64,000 bases of DNA from Ilyonectria destructans (Eukaryota; Ascomycota; Sordariomycetes; Hypocreales; Nectriaceae): positions 868,001 to 932,000 of the forward strand of contig JAHEWK010000001.1 of NCBI GenBank assembly GCA_020740775.1, in the 5' to 3' direction. Position 1 is the stretch's first letter. Each line of letters starts with the position of its first letter. This document shows positions 30,935 to 43,362 of the stretch, piece by piece. The position numbers and the translations under genes are program-made. The notes beneath the pieces were generated by a model that was given only the letters and a program-made list of their open reading frames with translations, was not told the DNA's origin and did no database searches.

Positions 30935-31520
30935 TTAATGCTCACAGTAATTCCATGCCACCCTGTCCAAATCACGATCAGTTCCGTTCCTTATCACTAT
31001 CCACTCAGCCATCAACCCTTTTCGTATCCCCTTCGCTTCAACTTCGCCGGTGGGAAAGTCCAAATTATCCATCACAATTTCCATAATCTTAGGCCGCAGC
31101 TTGCGTTGGAGGTCCACAGGAAAAGCAGTTTTGAGCTCACCAGTCACGCTGCTGTGGTTGCACGTTGGCCGTCGAAATGACAGGCACGGTTGGGTCAACA
31201 AGGAAAAGAGCGAAGATCTTGCGGTGGCCTCGATTTTTCTTATCACCTAGCTCAAATCTGCTAACGTGATGTTGTTGCACGTTAGGGAGGAAGAGCATGC
31301 GATCCATCCGTGTCAGAACACCACTAATCTCTTGCAGCTTGGTGCTCTCGTTCTCAATACCAAAGATCGCGTTAATGGAGCAATGATCGCTCTGATTGAA
31401 TTCAACAGTAGACCTAATATCCTCCTCGTCTCCAAGTGTACGGAAATCGAGGTGGCAGTCAGTAATGTTATCACAGTCGTAGTAGATCGTCGATGTCCGT
31501 TTTGGGATCGGGGAAACTTA
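30935..31520 (-). pseudogene. DUF4246-type gene relic, C-terminal part
   Basis: Minus-strand translation shows family phrases in broken frames: IYYDCDNIT, RSTVEFNQSDH, FLPNVQQHHVSRFELGDK, GHRKIFALFLVDP and VISTANVQPQQRDW. A frame change at about 31165, just after QQRDW, is followed by LQRKLRPKIMEIVMD. The order and spacing are those of the C-terminal half of fungal DUF4246 proteins, as I recall the family. The N-terminal and central parts are absent next to it. No plausible start or complete gene can be built. Confidence 0.65.
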
Positions 31521-32180
31521 ACGGATGCGTCTCCTTGAATCACTGATTGTCAAGGCGCTGGAATTCAGAGAGGAAATACCATGGCGTTCTCGAGTCTCAT
31601 TTTCATTCAGCAGTAGAAGCGTAGGTACACAATACGTAAAGTCGTAGCTGTTCGAGTCGTAAGAGCAAGAGCGCATGCAAACCGAGACAATGATCTAATA
31701 CTGGCTTTATAAGAAAACAACGTCCATTTGCCTGTTATAGATCGCCCTGCCATCCCGTTTCATCTCTTTGGGCCAGGCAACGATTCCTTCATTCTGAAAA
31801 GTTTAATCGATCATCATCTAACAGCACATCGTTAGCCGTTATGATCGGAATTACTGACTTGGGCTGGCCTATACCTAATCATTAGAATTAGCAGATCCTC
31901 CACCTGAACTCTATAGCATGCAGCTTCTATTCAACAATCCAAATCGCTGACCGCGAGGAACTGTGTAAAAAGTTAAATATCTGTAGATGTGTTTAGATGC
32001 CAAACTCTCCAGCTAGACAAAGAGGTGCTTGATTAAATATAAAACCCATGCATCTCTCGAGATCAGTTTTCCTCATCGTAAAAGAAGTTTTCCTTCACCA
32101 CTGAATTCTCGACAAGGGCGTCGCCTCATTTCATCGCTTCCCCTGGTCTCATCGCGTCACTTTCTTGGTTTGCATCGGCT
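31521..32180. other. Intergenic region
   Basis: No supported gene between the DUF4246 relic and the F-box-like gene; sequence becomes AT-richer toward 32000. Confidence 0.45.
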
Positions 32181-33458
32181 ATGAAGAATTTCCGTAGCCT
32201 CGGACAGAGGCTAATAGTGAAAGGATCTGAAATATCCGAGGCATCTAAAATATCTAAGGTATCTGAAACATCCGGAACGTCGGGAACATTTCCAACAAAT
32301 GCCGGCAATCTTCAAATATTGTTTTCACATCAGCTCATCTCTAAGACCCGCCAGTGCCTCAGCAACATCGACTGCGCTGCTCTATCTCTCTCATGTCGCC
32401 AAGCCCTCTCCGCTCTCGGTCGAGATGTCTTTAGGCTGCCTGCTTCGGACAAATTCCTGCTTTTACAGCGGCTGGAGCGCGACGGATACCTGATCCGGGA
32501 GATTCTATGCCCTGTGTGCCAGTCCTTCCACCTTCCCCGATTTGACCTAGGACAGGAGCCGTCTCGTTCTGAAGGAGAACGCGCCTGCTTGAATCGCGGG
32601 ACAGAAAGAATGGAAGCCTTTGGGGGCCGGCTGCCATTACGATTCGACATGGTCGCCGTTATTCTGAGGAGCTACCGGCATAACAACGTATTCTATCATT
32701 AAAGCGTGATCGATGACGACCAGGAGTACTTGACAGAATCAACGGCCAGAGCGAAATTGCAAGTACGCACTGAGATTATTAACGACCAGCTCTGTGTGAA
32801 ATCAGAGATCTTCCTTCAGCCATGTCTCCCGCAGGGTGATTTTTGTGTCATGGTGCCAATTTTGAGGAACCTTCTGGAGGATAACCCGGAGTTGACGAAC
32901 TCCTGTCAACACTTTGCTTGGGAAAGTCTAGATTACATTTTGAAAGGGTATGATCCAAACGCGGAGCTGACGACACGAAGTGCGCACAATTGCCTTTGGA
33001 ACCACGGAACCCGATGCAACCATAGGCGTTGGAGAGGCGAGAGAAGTTGGCACAGAGTTAACGGCAAACGTATGTGTTGTGTTTATTGTCATACCGCACT
33101 TACGGTTTCATGCTGTGATGGACCCAATGGAAGCGGCATGGTGGGACGTACCACTTGGAAGAACTTTGGATATGGGTTGGATGTGGACGACCCTATTTGG
33201 GTTTCCCATATCGACACGGGTGGAGTCAAGAGAGATAAGCTGATCAAATCCTACCAAAATCTCCCTGAGCAGTTTGAAGGAGCGCGTCTTGACGAGAATA
33301 TGGGGTACATTGCCTCGAAGCCCACGTTGTGGCAACGGGAAGAATGTACTCAATCAGGAAAGAAGATGACACATGTGTGGCCTACCCTAGCTTTCAAAGG
33401 GGATTTGCCCCATGCAAATGGTGTACATGTGTCTCCGCCATCTAGGATCCCTGCTTAG
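32181..33458 (+). pseudogene. F-box-like protein gene with one in-frame stop
   Basis: One frame is open from 32181 to 33458 except for a single TAA at 32700-32702. Both halves look like one protein of about 425 residues. The first half has an F-box-like segment (LFSHQLISKTRQCLSNIDCAA ... shortened here: SHQLISKTRQCLSNID, about residues 49-64) and an REILCPVCQSFH motif. The second half is rich in Cys, His and Trp (CLWNHGTRCNHRRWRGE, CCVYCHTALTVSCCDG) and ends without a known domain. This layout is common in the large F-box-like families of Pezizomycotina. A 36-nt intron could remove the stop (GTATTC...CAG, in frame), but that is shorter than any other intron here. More likely it is a recent nonsense mutation. 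Confidence 0.6.
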
Positions 33459-33692
33459 CTAGGCTGACTTTCCCTTATTCCCAGGGGATTGGCGCATTTC
33501 AACCTTGTAAAAGGAGTGCTGGGGCAATATAGAATTGAGTCACCTTCTCACCGCTTGAGGCCGGGTTCATTGATACATTCCTAACATAAATTCATAACAG
33601 GTGAGCTAATTATATAGACAATCTCAGTAAGCCCACCCCATCCTATTTCTTGCTTGTATATACTTTCCTTTCTTATTGCTTCTTCGGGTTGC

Positions 33693-35622
33693 CTAGGCGC
33701 CCTCCTCGTGGGTGGTACCTGGATGCTCCTCCTTTCTCCGACTTGCGTTTTGGCTATTCTCAACACCTGAATCCCGCTGCAGCATCTCCTCATCGCTCGT
33801 GGCCGGAAGAGCCGTTTCGAGATCGGTGCCAGCCTCCTTGCGAATTCTACTCATCTCATCAGGCGGAGGAGCCACCCACTTGGCGCTCTTCATGGGGTTC
33901 ACACGTTCCAGATACATGGTATCGATCTCTTCGAGGGTGCGCCCCTGGCCCTCAATGACGAAGAAGTAAACGAGTAAACCACCGAGGATATTGCAACCTG
34001 CAAAGACATAGCCATAGCGGAAATCTATATCCTTGGTAATAAAGGGCGTGAAAAAGGCGAGCAGGAAATTCCACAGCCAGTTACTGGCCGTCGATAAAGC
34101 CATACCCTTCGCTCGGTAGCGCGAAGGGAAGATCTCAGCCATAATGGTCCAGATCATAGGTCCCCAGGTTGTAGCGAAGCCGAGGATGAAGAGGCAGGCC
34201 ATAACGATCATGGCGATGCCCGCGCTGCGCGTGTTCTCTGGCGTTGTGCGGTCCAAGGCAAAGTGACCAACCGAGGCAAAGATGAGGAAGCATATGAACA
34301 TCCAGATGCTGCCTGTGATCAAGGACTTGCGGCGACCGTAGTGCTCAACAATGTACAGACCGATGAATGTGACGAGAAAGTTGATGGTGTTGAGGATGAT
34401 CTGTGTGATGTAACTGTCGATCTCGACAGACTGGAAGATGGTGGTACCGTAGTAACTGTCATTGAGTTAGCACAAGATCAATATATCAAGCAGTGCCGCT
34501 CGGAGACTGGACGAACAAGAAGTAGTTGGCGCCCGTGAGTTGTTGGAACATCTGCAGGGAGACGCCGATGAAGATACGATAGGCCATCCGCGGGGCGCGG
34601 AACATGTCGATAAACTCGGCAACAGGATTGCCCTTGACCGCCTTTTCTGCCCGCAGCTTGGATTCAATCTCCTCCATCTGCGTATGGATAGCCCAATGGT
34701 TCGGCGTCGCACCGTAGATGCTGCAGAGGGTGTTGCGCGCGCGATCGACATGGCCTTGCCTGTAGTCGAACCGCGGCGTCTCGGGGAAGAACAGGATGCC
34801 GATGCCGAGCACCAGAGTGAATATCCAGCCCAGGCCAATGATGATGCGCCACGAGGCTGAGCTGTTGGCATGGTGCGTCACGGTGCCGTAGTTGAAGCAA
34901 GCGGCGAGGAAGATGCCGATGGTGATGAAGAGCTGGTACGTGCAAACCATGGCGCCTCGGATCCAAGGAGGAGAACTCTCGGCTTGGAACATGGGGACGA
35001 GGAGAGACAAGGCGCCGACACCGAGACCAGCAACCTGTTCGAGCAAGTTAGAGACAGCAACTCAGTTGGAGAGCTCCGGGACTTGACATACCCAACGGCC
35101 CATCATGATCTGGACCCAGTCACGGTCGGCGGAGATCTGGATGATGAAACCTATGGCGATGACGAGGTTTGACAAAGAGATGCAGTACTTGCGGCCGAAG
35201 CGGTCGGCAATGGGAGCAGCACCCAGAGCGCCGATAAGGGTGCCGATGGAGAGAAGACCGACGATGAGGCCAGAGCGGACCGTACTGAAGGCGTGCTCGC
35301 CTTGGCTGTTTGTCTGGGCAAAGCGATCCAGGAAGTCAGGCATCTCCAGGAAGCCGGAAATCTGGCCGGTATCGTAGCCGAAGCTGGGCATCGCATCAAG
35401 CTTGGTCAGATAATGGCATCTTCTCAAATTTTTCTTGTGCATTTGTACTTACAGAATTCCGCCCATGGATACAAACGTCGCGAGGAGGAGAGACTTCCCT
35501 GTGATACGGGGCAAGGGCGAGTAGTCCAGCCCCGAGAGGGACCGACGAGCATGTGCATTTGCCCCCTTCTCCGTGTCGGGGTTGTGCTCGTCAAAAGTCA
35601 CTGTGAGGAACTTTGGTGCCAT
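33693..35622 (-). CDS. MFS sugar transporter, 4 exons
   Basis: Exons 35622-35453, 35383-35092, 35034-34517 and 34455-33693 (introns of 69, 57 and 61 nt) give 580 residues. It is a 12-helix sugar porter of the plasma membrane that imports hexoses by proton symport or facilitation. Family signatures are FGYDTGQISGFLEMPDF after helix 1, ADRFGRKY between helices 2 and 3, GRWVAGLGVGALSLLVPMFQ, ESSPPWIRGA, FFPETPRFDYRQG, QMFQQLTGANYFFYYGTTIF and VEHYGRRK. The C-terminal IEGQGRTLEEIDTMY motif is the fungal form of the family end. About 45 polar N-terminal and 75 C-terminal residues are cytosolic. The start is the second in-frame candidate, an ATG (MAPKFLTV). It resembles high-affinity glucose/monosaccharide carriers. 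Confidence 0.94.
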
Positions 35623-36859
35623 GATGAGCGGCGAGGCTGTGGCCTTGTGGACTGTCAATTGGGGTTAAGTGGTGATTGATGGAACAACTTGTTGTGTTTG
35701 GATGGGTGGAAGAGAAGTCCAAGACAAATTGCAGCTTGGGGTGCGTCTTGTTTTAAGTAGCTTGTCCAACCATGCGGCAATGCCATGATTTACACCGTAC
35801 GTCTACCTCGTGAGCGAACGATCCTGTCAAGCTTGAGCAACTGGTGATCCAACGGGCCCGTTGTGTCCCAACGGCTTGGTCGGAGCTCATCCTGGTATTA
35901 TCTGGGGCCACGAGACGACCTGGGAATCGGTCCGTCCCCGGCAGTCAGGTGCACTCCACGATGACGCTCCAGAGTATCTGCTACGGGGAATACTGGAGAA
36001 GAGGCGATACTGGAGGTGAATTGTGGGAGGTGACGTCTGGACTCTGGAAGAGGCCATGTGATTCGTGGGCTGATCGCTGATCTCCGGAGAAGCGGTGGTG
36101 GCGGGGCCGAAAGATCCGAAGTAGCAGACAGACTGCTGACCCGAACGGCCCTCCCTCGGCCGAATCCATACGTACGAGCCTTGACAGGCCAATCATTCCC
36201 GGACCACATTGGTTTGAACGGCTGTGAATACGCGTTGACGGGAGTTTGTCATTCTCCGAGTGTGCGAACCTCGGAACTTGATGGGCTCGGGGCAAACCTA
36301 GGCAGAATACTTGGTACAACTGGGGTTAGCAAAACGAAGACGTTGCTGATCAATTGAAGAATGATGCTTTAGCTACGATATACAACGCCACCTCTGGACA
36401 AATGGATTGATGCAGAGGAAGAAATCGCCGTGTTTAGAGGGAAATATACCTGTGGCAGTGGATCACTAGCAAGCTCGACCAAAGGTTCAGAGCAGGGACC
36501 AGTCCTCACTTCTAGTGCACTCCTCCATGAACTAATCTAACTTCTGTCTGCTCCCTCAAGGTGAGCAAGTTGCCCGGCACAAGGTCAAAAAAACAAAGTT
36601 TTATCCACAATTCAAGCATTTCCTACCCAATGCTTCCACGATGACCAAATACTCCTCCATGAACATTACCGAAATTTTAACATCAAGCCACACAACTTTA
36701 AAAAGACGGCTCATAATTAATTCTGCCTACTCCAAATCCAGGACTTTCAGGCCCCATCTTCCAAAATAAGTCCCTTTTCTGTTGTTACCTGCAAAGTCTG
36801 ACAGCTTGTTACACACAGCGCTTGAATAATGGTCCGCGCCAATCTTCGTCAAGCTAAGT
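35623..36859. other. Intergenic region
   Basis: Upstream of the sugar transporter. Overlapping frames at 35880-36360 on both strands show no domain. No supported gene or repeat. Confidence 0.45.
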
Positions 36860-37250
36860 AATAGGGGGTTCTGGGATAATAATACCCATTCTACTGTGAT
36901 CGAGGCAGTCCTGGAGGTTGATTTCGCTTATCTGGAAGAATACGGGAGCGCCAGTAAAGGAGGGGGCACAGTGATGGGTGAACAAGGTCAAGAATTCTGT
37001 CGTCGATGCCCGGGTGCCAGTCTTTGCGGTCGGCTGGGACGTTCACGAGAGGAGGCGCAGCGGACTTGAGGGCCTCTCGGAGGTCGTTGGAGATGAGCTT
37101 ATCTGACTTGATGGCACAGGTTGAGTAGTCCATAACGGGAATGAGACCTGTCTTTTCATAGATTTTGGCCTTTTCTGGAGTTCCCTAATGCACTAGACCG
37201 GTAAATCAGAGCTGCAAGAGACATGGACAATACAGTGACTTACGGCATCG
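36860..37250 (-). pseudogene. DUF4246-type gene relic, central part
   Basis: On the minus strand KAKIYEKTGLIPVMDYSTCA, IKSDKLISNDLREALKSAAP and WHPGIDDRILDLVHPSLCPL follow the order of the central part of DUF4246 proteins. An intron-like boundary (GTAAGT at about 37244 to TTAG near 37185) precedes it. After RSRILP the family pattern continues in another frame (INLQDCLDHSRMG), so there is a frameshift at about 36945, and a stop soon follows. It is in the same orientation as the C-terminal relic 5.4 kb away, with intact genes between. Confidence 0.65.
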
Positions 37251-38204
37251 GCCATATTTCCGGTGAAGTCGACGTTTTTGAGGTGCTAGGCCCAAGGCAT
37301 CGTAATGGCCTGATTTTCCCATCTTACAATGATCTCTTGATCATTGACCTTGACCTATCAGTCGGGTTTATTAGTGATGTCCTCAATAAATTTGAGCATA
37401 CATCTCTCGCACAGGAGGAGTGCGGCAGCGGTCCAGTCACAACCATCATCGCTGGTGAAGACCGGAAAGTAATCCTAGGTCCTGTTGTCCAGTGGCAATC
37501 CATAACCAGGGTGAAGAATGGAGCCGCCTCCTGGATTGAGAGACTCACCGGCATCATCCCTACTCGGCATCACTAAACAGACGGTGCGTCGATAAAAATA
37601 TGCGCGGTGCTTTTAGACACGATGGCTTGATTATGATGAAGTGTTGTGGTGCAGGACAAGCTTTTCAACGCCGGGCATCAAGGCTAGAGAGCAACTCGGA
37701 GGGTCAAGCAGAAGACAAGGTCTAATGCACACCGCCCTTACTGCATATCCGGTGCGGTGCATTACTTGTGCTGGTATAAATGCTATGTCGCTTTGATTGA
37801 TTCGCGAAATTGGAAGAGCAAACAAAGTGCGACTTCAATCCCCCCCTAATGTCCAAAGAGTCACGATGTGAATAAAGGGAATAATTAGACGAATAAAAAT
37901 TAAATTAAGTGCCTAACGGCATCTAGGCAGGTGCCCGCAAAAGTTGAACTCGGATCGACGACAAGGATATCCAATCTGCAAGAATCTCTCGAGCAAATTC
38001 TTCCTTATCCTTGGCACCACCCTTCTCCCGTGCGATTACTTCCTCTGTCGATAAAAAATCAACTCCTATCAGTATTTATTTATAAAGCCCCAAGAGCGTA
38101 ATACCAAAATTCAACATTAAGTAGCACTTCCCCGTATTCTCCGCCACCACACTACTGTCGGCCGTGGCGGTCGAATCTTCGACCAGGAGTTGAGGATGTC
38201 GCTA
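37251..38204. other. Intergenic region
   Basis: No supported gene; a plus-strand frame at 37223-37576 overlaps the DUF4246 relic and lacks motifs. AT-rich toward 37900. Confidence 0.45.
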
Positions 38205-39791
38205 CTAAGCATCCTCGAGCCATGTGGTTCCACCCACGACTCCTTCGTAAATTCGTCCATTGGGACCGAGCTGAATGTGGGACATTCCGGGGTGGAAGAT
38301 TCCGCCAGCGCCCATGCGATTGCGCCAGACTTCGTCTCCGGTAGTGTAGTTGAAAGCTGCAATGTACCACACATACTCACCCGCCTTGGCAAGGTCGTAG
38401 TCTTGTGTGTATGTATAAAGCAGCCCGTTGGATGTGGATAGTGTGGTCATCGTAGCGCGCAATGGCAGCTCCCAGACTAAAGAGCACTTTCCATCTTCAG
38501 TCACTTCGACGCGGTCGACGCCGGGCGACGTGACCGTGAGGTCGTTGTGCTTGCCGTTAAGGCCCCCTGAAGCGACATCCAGGAAGGTGGGAGAATTGTA
38601 GCAGTTTGTGATCATGGCACTGTAAGTAGTGCCATCATAGTGCGTTGTCAGGGATGCTTCATTTCCACTGGCATTGGGCTTAAATAGCGGCACAGAACAA
38701 ACAAAGGCGCTTTTGTTACCCCCCATTGCGCCTACCTGGCGGTAGACATTGAGGTTGATTTGTATGTCCGCATTGTCGGTCATGGCAATATACTTTTGTC
38801 CCAGTAGACCCGGTGTAGCTCCAGAACCACGAGCAAGACCACCAGGCTTGATTCCACTGCCCGCAGAGTACTCCTCCTTCCAAGAGATTTTGACGCCACT
38901 GTCAGTGTCGGCTTCGAAGGCATAAAAGTAGCCTACAGCATCTGCGTGGTCTTCTGTACCACTTGGACCAGTAACAACGTAGATCACGTTTCCGTTGACG
39001 GCCATGCCGTTCTCGACAACATGGTTTTTGAGTGAAATAGTGTGGATAGCGCCCTTTGGCTCAACGTAACCGATGGTGGTTGAATTTTCTCCGAAGACCC
39101 CAACCAAAGGAGCAGGCGTAGCGACAAACCAGAGGTTTCCGTCTGCGGTATACCCATTCATCGCCAGGATTGATCCTTGGGCAATGTGGTTGGATACATC
39201 GATCTCGCGAACGTCGCGGAAGGTCGTCTTGGATCCGGTGCCAACTCTTTGCAGTTCGACAATAACGCCTTCCAGGGTGGGCATGATGATGTTGTCGTCC
39301 AGGATCTGCCAATAGTTGGACACTGTCGTTCGGTTTGCAACAGACCATTTTTTCAATGGCTCCAAAGTCTCCGGATCTAATGCACCAAGACAGAATGCAA
39401 CGGCTGCCTTATCGGTGGCACATGCCATTGCAGCAAGAAGACTGGTGCTGTTCTTCCAGAACATGAATGTTGCTGGCACGTCGGAGCTTGACACCTTGGG
39501 AGAGACACCCAGTGGCCCGAAGTAGTCATCACTTCTCGTGTTTCCTCCGTCTATGTGTGCATGCAGAGCATCTGGCCGGAAACGTTCCTTGGGCTTCAGC
39601 TTCTGAGCTGTAGCTGCACTACCCACAAAGCTTGGAGCAGAGACGTCTTGAGAGTCGAGGATTTCAGTCGCGGAAACCTAAGGTTAAAGAATTAGACGAA
39701 ACTCGAATATGAGCTGGATGTGAGTTTGAATTACCGTGAACTGAGCCATGGATGCAGCCACGGCTGCCGTGAAGATGTTGAGTCCCTTCAT
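38205..39791 (-). CDS. Secreted beta-propeller-like protein, 2 exons
   Basis: Exon 1 (39791-39735, 19 codons) encodes a short signal-peptide-like N-terminus (MKGLNIFTAAVAASMAQFT). A 57-nt intron (GTAATT...CTTAG) leads to exon 2 (39677-38205), for 509 residues in all. The mature part is built of repeated short beta-strand phrases with Asn, Gly and aromatic residues (YWQILDDNIIMPTLEG, GNLWFVATPAPLVGV, AIHTISLKNHVVENGMAVNG, VWYIAAFNYTTGDEVWRNR), suggesting a beta-propeller of the PQQ/quinoprotein-like kind. Several N-x-S/T sites fit secretion. I do not recognise a catalytic centre. A good TATA box lies about 120 bp upstream. Function unknown; an extracellular enzyme or binding protein is possible. 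Confidence 0.8.
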
Positions 39792-39910
39792 GTTGGAACG
39801 AGTGCTGACGAACGAGCGACAAGCGGAGTGTGGGCGAATGAATGAAGAAGTCTTTGAGTGAGTGAATGATGTTTCTTAAGCAAAAGATCGTTTGTCGAGA
39901 AGTATGACCC

Positions 39911-39920
39911 CTTTTATATA
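39911..39920 (-). promoter_or_regulatory. TATA box of the beta-propeller-like gene
   Basis: TATATAAAAG on the minus strand, about 120 bp upstream of the ATG at 39791, in a spacing usual for fungal core promoters. Confidence 0.55.
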
Positions 39921-42900
39921 GAAAACCGAGGACCACAGTTCCCTCTTGGCGAGTGAGCTCGGATGAAGCGTCGTAAGGGACCCTCCCGGCCGTGCTTAAG
40001 AACTAAGACACTTAGCTGGCTTCGCCTCCATACACCGCCTCTACCACTTTGGCTTGACTCCTAAGCAAGGGTGACGGTATCCAGTTTGGTCGAATTTACG
40101 AGGAGATATGCACGACGTTCTTGATTTCATTTCCGCTTGCAGTGTTTCTATCTCGTTTTTGGAAGTTCATGTTTGTCGGAACCTTAAAAGCCGGGCCGCA
40201 CCTCGCTCCTATTCCCGAAGGAGACTGAAATGCCAGGATGCTAAAGCGGCAGAGACTAGACCGAGGACCCAGTTCCTCCGTGTCAATATGGGGGTTTGGC
40301 CAATCATTTGCGTAGTGCTAGTTGCGTACAGAATCTCGGAATAGTCGATACCCGTGGTTGAACATGGCTTCTTCTGGGTCCCGTGGTAATTAGGTGGCGA
40401 GTGTGGAGTATTGAAGTGGGTTGTCTCCATCATCCGGCCTCTCCCACCGTCTGCCAACCTATAATTTCGTCATTAGGACCTTTCTCACCGTTTTCCAACC
40501 CTTATTCTCGTCATTCGACCCTCTCATGCCATTTGCCAACCTGCATTTTCGTATATGTGAGATGTCCATTCGCGGAATCCGCCTTTCATGCATTAAGCCT
40601 CGCCCCACCGACGACCCCCGGAGAAAATTGTCCAAGCGGCGGGTTCTTCCTCGTACTAAGGCGTCGTCTATTGGATGGAATCGCATCCTGAAATGGCCCT
40701 GCGCCACTCCCGAATTATGACGACGAATCCCAATGGCCGTCAAGGTAGGAATGGGATTTCAATCATCAGGTTTAAACATACTTTTGAACTGTTCTTTCAT
40801 GTACTTCCATTCGCCGACAGCAAGATTCCTGCCGACTATCAAACGGTAGAATCACAGAGGAGCCGCTGACTCGCACACTGCATAGGCTGCTGAGCCGGGT
40901 GATCAGTTTGTCAACGTCTTAAACAGAGTTTCCATCGATATCGAGCCCTCGAAAGTTCTCATTCCTACCCTGCAGGACAGATCACAATATGCTCATCCTA
41001 TCCTCAGTGGTAGCTCCCCAGCTAGTCCTCTCCATGATTTCCTTCCGCTTCACCATGGGTCTTTCCAGATCCTTCATTGCTGTTAGAACACTGGCGACTT
41101 GGTGCGCTCTCCCCTCCATTGCTCCGCGAACGGCAACGACGGCGGTGTTACGGTAGTCTAAGATAATACCAACATCACGATCGGTTCGGGGATAATGCTA
41201 GGCCAGAATATCTCGGCTCCTGGTTCATAGATGTTCCTAAGGTGGTCAATTGGGATGCACTCCGTGTGGGGGTCAAATCGGATGGCACTTAAAATGGCTC
41301 ATCGAACTGGTCGAACTCCGAGCACCCTGAGAAAGAAGCTTGCCGGGCTGAGATGCATCCTTCTGCAGCTGCCCAAGACTTTTCGGGAAATTATTGATAG
41401 GGAACTGTCATTGTTCTGATAACAGTAAGCTCAAATTGGTGAAGGCAAACTTTGGGAGATGTCCTGCCCATTCTTATATCGAGAGGAAAAACTAGCCATC
41501 ATCGTTCATATTACTGTGAACATCGTAGGAAATTAGAAGCACTGTCATTTTGTCCCCAAACTTTTAAAAAGTTGTTCAAGTTTCCTCTACGGGAGCTCGA
41601 AAGAATCGCGCAAAGGAATAAAAAGTCATTCGACAACGTATCCCTTGTCACCTAACACCCGTCGAGCAGTGTGTGGCTGATCTTTTAGTTATTTTACGTT
41701 ATTGGATAGAAAGTCACGTAATGCAACCTTGGCTGAATTGACATTGTGGTCGTTTTCTCGTTTTCGCTGGTGCTTTGCACCCCTCCTGTCTGAGTCCCTT
41801 CGATCCTTGCTGTCTCGTGGCTCCCCCGATGTGCCGCCTTTCCTTTTCTTTCTTGCCGTTCCGTACCACGCTTAGTGTTTTTTCTGTTGTTCCTGGTAGA
41901 GATTGTGCTCCGCAACTGCTGGAGTCTAAGACTGCGAAGTTGTACCTCGATAGTCGCGTCTCCTTAATTTGCAGCCACGGTGCCCCACGATCCAGATATC
42001 ATAGGTCAAGCATCGTTGTATTCACAGTGACTAGAGGATACAATGGGATCATCTTGTATAATACTCTGTGGAGAAGAAAGCAGGAGCTGCGGAGATGGGA
42101 ACCCGGGTTGAATGTTGTACCACACTGAGACACTCCGTGCTAAGTGAGGCTGCCGTGGCTTCTGCCATGCTTATGGTGCTGAGAGTGATCCCACTATGAA
42201 TGTCGAACGCAAAATCAACATGTCACCTGATAGATGGTCGTCTGACTTCAAGCAGCGTCGTGGTGCAGTAAAAGTGCAAGTCACAGAGAATTAGCCGAAG
42301 TCGCAGGGCAGGCCTGGACTCCAATGTACAGACAGTAGCTATTACAGCGAACGGGAGGTCAGGAATTTGCTCAACCAGAGATCAGGCATGCGAGAATAGG
42401 TATCTAAATATCGACTCTGCAGTGCCTATATTTTCTTACATTTACCTGCATCACTAGCAACGGCGGCGGGTGCGGCACACCCTCAAAAATGGAGTCCAGG
42501 AGCGACAGTCTGCCATCCCAAAACGAACCCTTGACCTCTTACCGTCCGCGCAACGTTAAGTAGCCGGCTAGTCCTAGTTCTAGGTTCCTGAACTATCGAT
42601 ATACTTTCACCGCATTTATGCGAGCCGTCTGGACTAACTCGCACGTTACATGCAGTGTTAATGGCGCGGAGTGGCTTGGTGGCTTCAGTGCACAAGCCCG
42701 CTAAAGCTGATTAATTGGCTCTCTCCGGACTTGATGTAGGGGATGAGGCGCTGGGACATTTATTGCGGCACGGAATTGAAACACCGAGAGAATCAACAAA
42801 AGCAACAGATAACCCACAATAAATTCAAGGCAACCAAGCAAATCGAAACAGATTAGTCCTGTGATTTCAGCTGAGGCCAGGGTTAAATCGCCTTTGCCTG

Positions 42901-43362
42901 TCTGCTGCCCATATAATCACCGCCTGACTCTATCCCTCTTGTCTTCCGGTTTATACCTAAAAATCCCTTTATCCAAAGTTGAAGCTAGGAGGACGAGGAT
43001 GATGTTGTAATTAATCCAGTGGATGATAGAGGAGAAAGCATGGATGTATTCCTAGAGTAAGCTGAACATCGGTAACTCAAATAGATTGCCTCAGGACATC
43101 TATTTTCCGCCTGCACCGTGATTTGACCAATGATGTGAGTGAGACTGGTACACAGGTCTGGGGCGGATTTTTCGGACCTACTTGGAAGTCCGTGCCGCAT
43201 GACCCCTCTTTTCGTCAGCCAATTCTTGCTTGATGACTTTAAACCTCAAAACCAAGCGAATGCCAACAGACAGTCTCGGATTGTAGATTCTACTCAGTTG
43301 GGCCATCTACAGGCCTTTCAAAAGCTCCACAATATCAAAGTTCCTTCTTATGGTTCAGCAAC
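39921..43362. other. Gene-poor region with a degenerate gene relic
   Basis: No intact gene in 3.4 kb. It includes imperfect 40-bp tandem repeats at about 40452-40552 and a possible 2EXR-like relic at about 40982-41290 (listed separately). The remaining frames are short and without motifs. Confidence 0.45.
40982..41290 (-). pseudogene. Possible 2EXR-like gene relic
   Basis: Minus-strand frames give FDPHTECIPIDHLRNIYEPG followed, one frame away, by DRDVGIILDYRNTAVVAVRG and a stop at 40982. The FDP...D...DYRN layout recalls the C-terminal part of fungal 2EXR-type proteins. The frame change and the missing N-terminus mark it as a relic. Family assignment is tentative. Confidence 0.3.
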
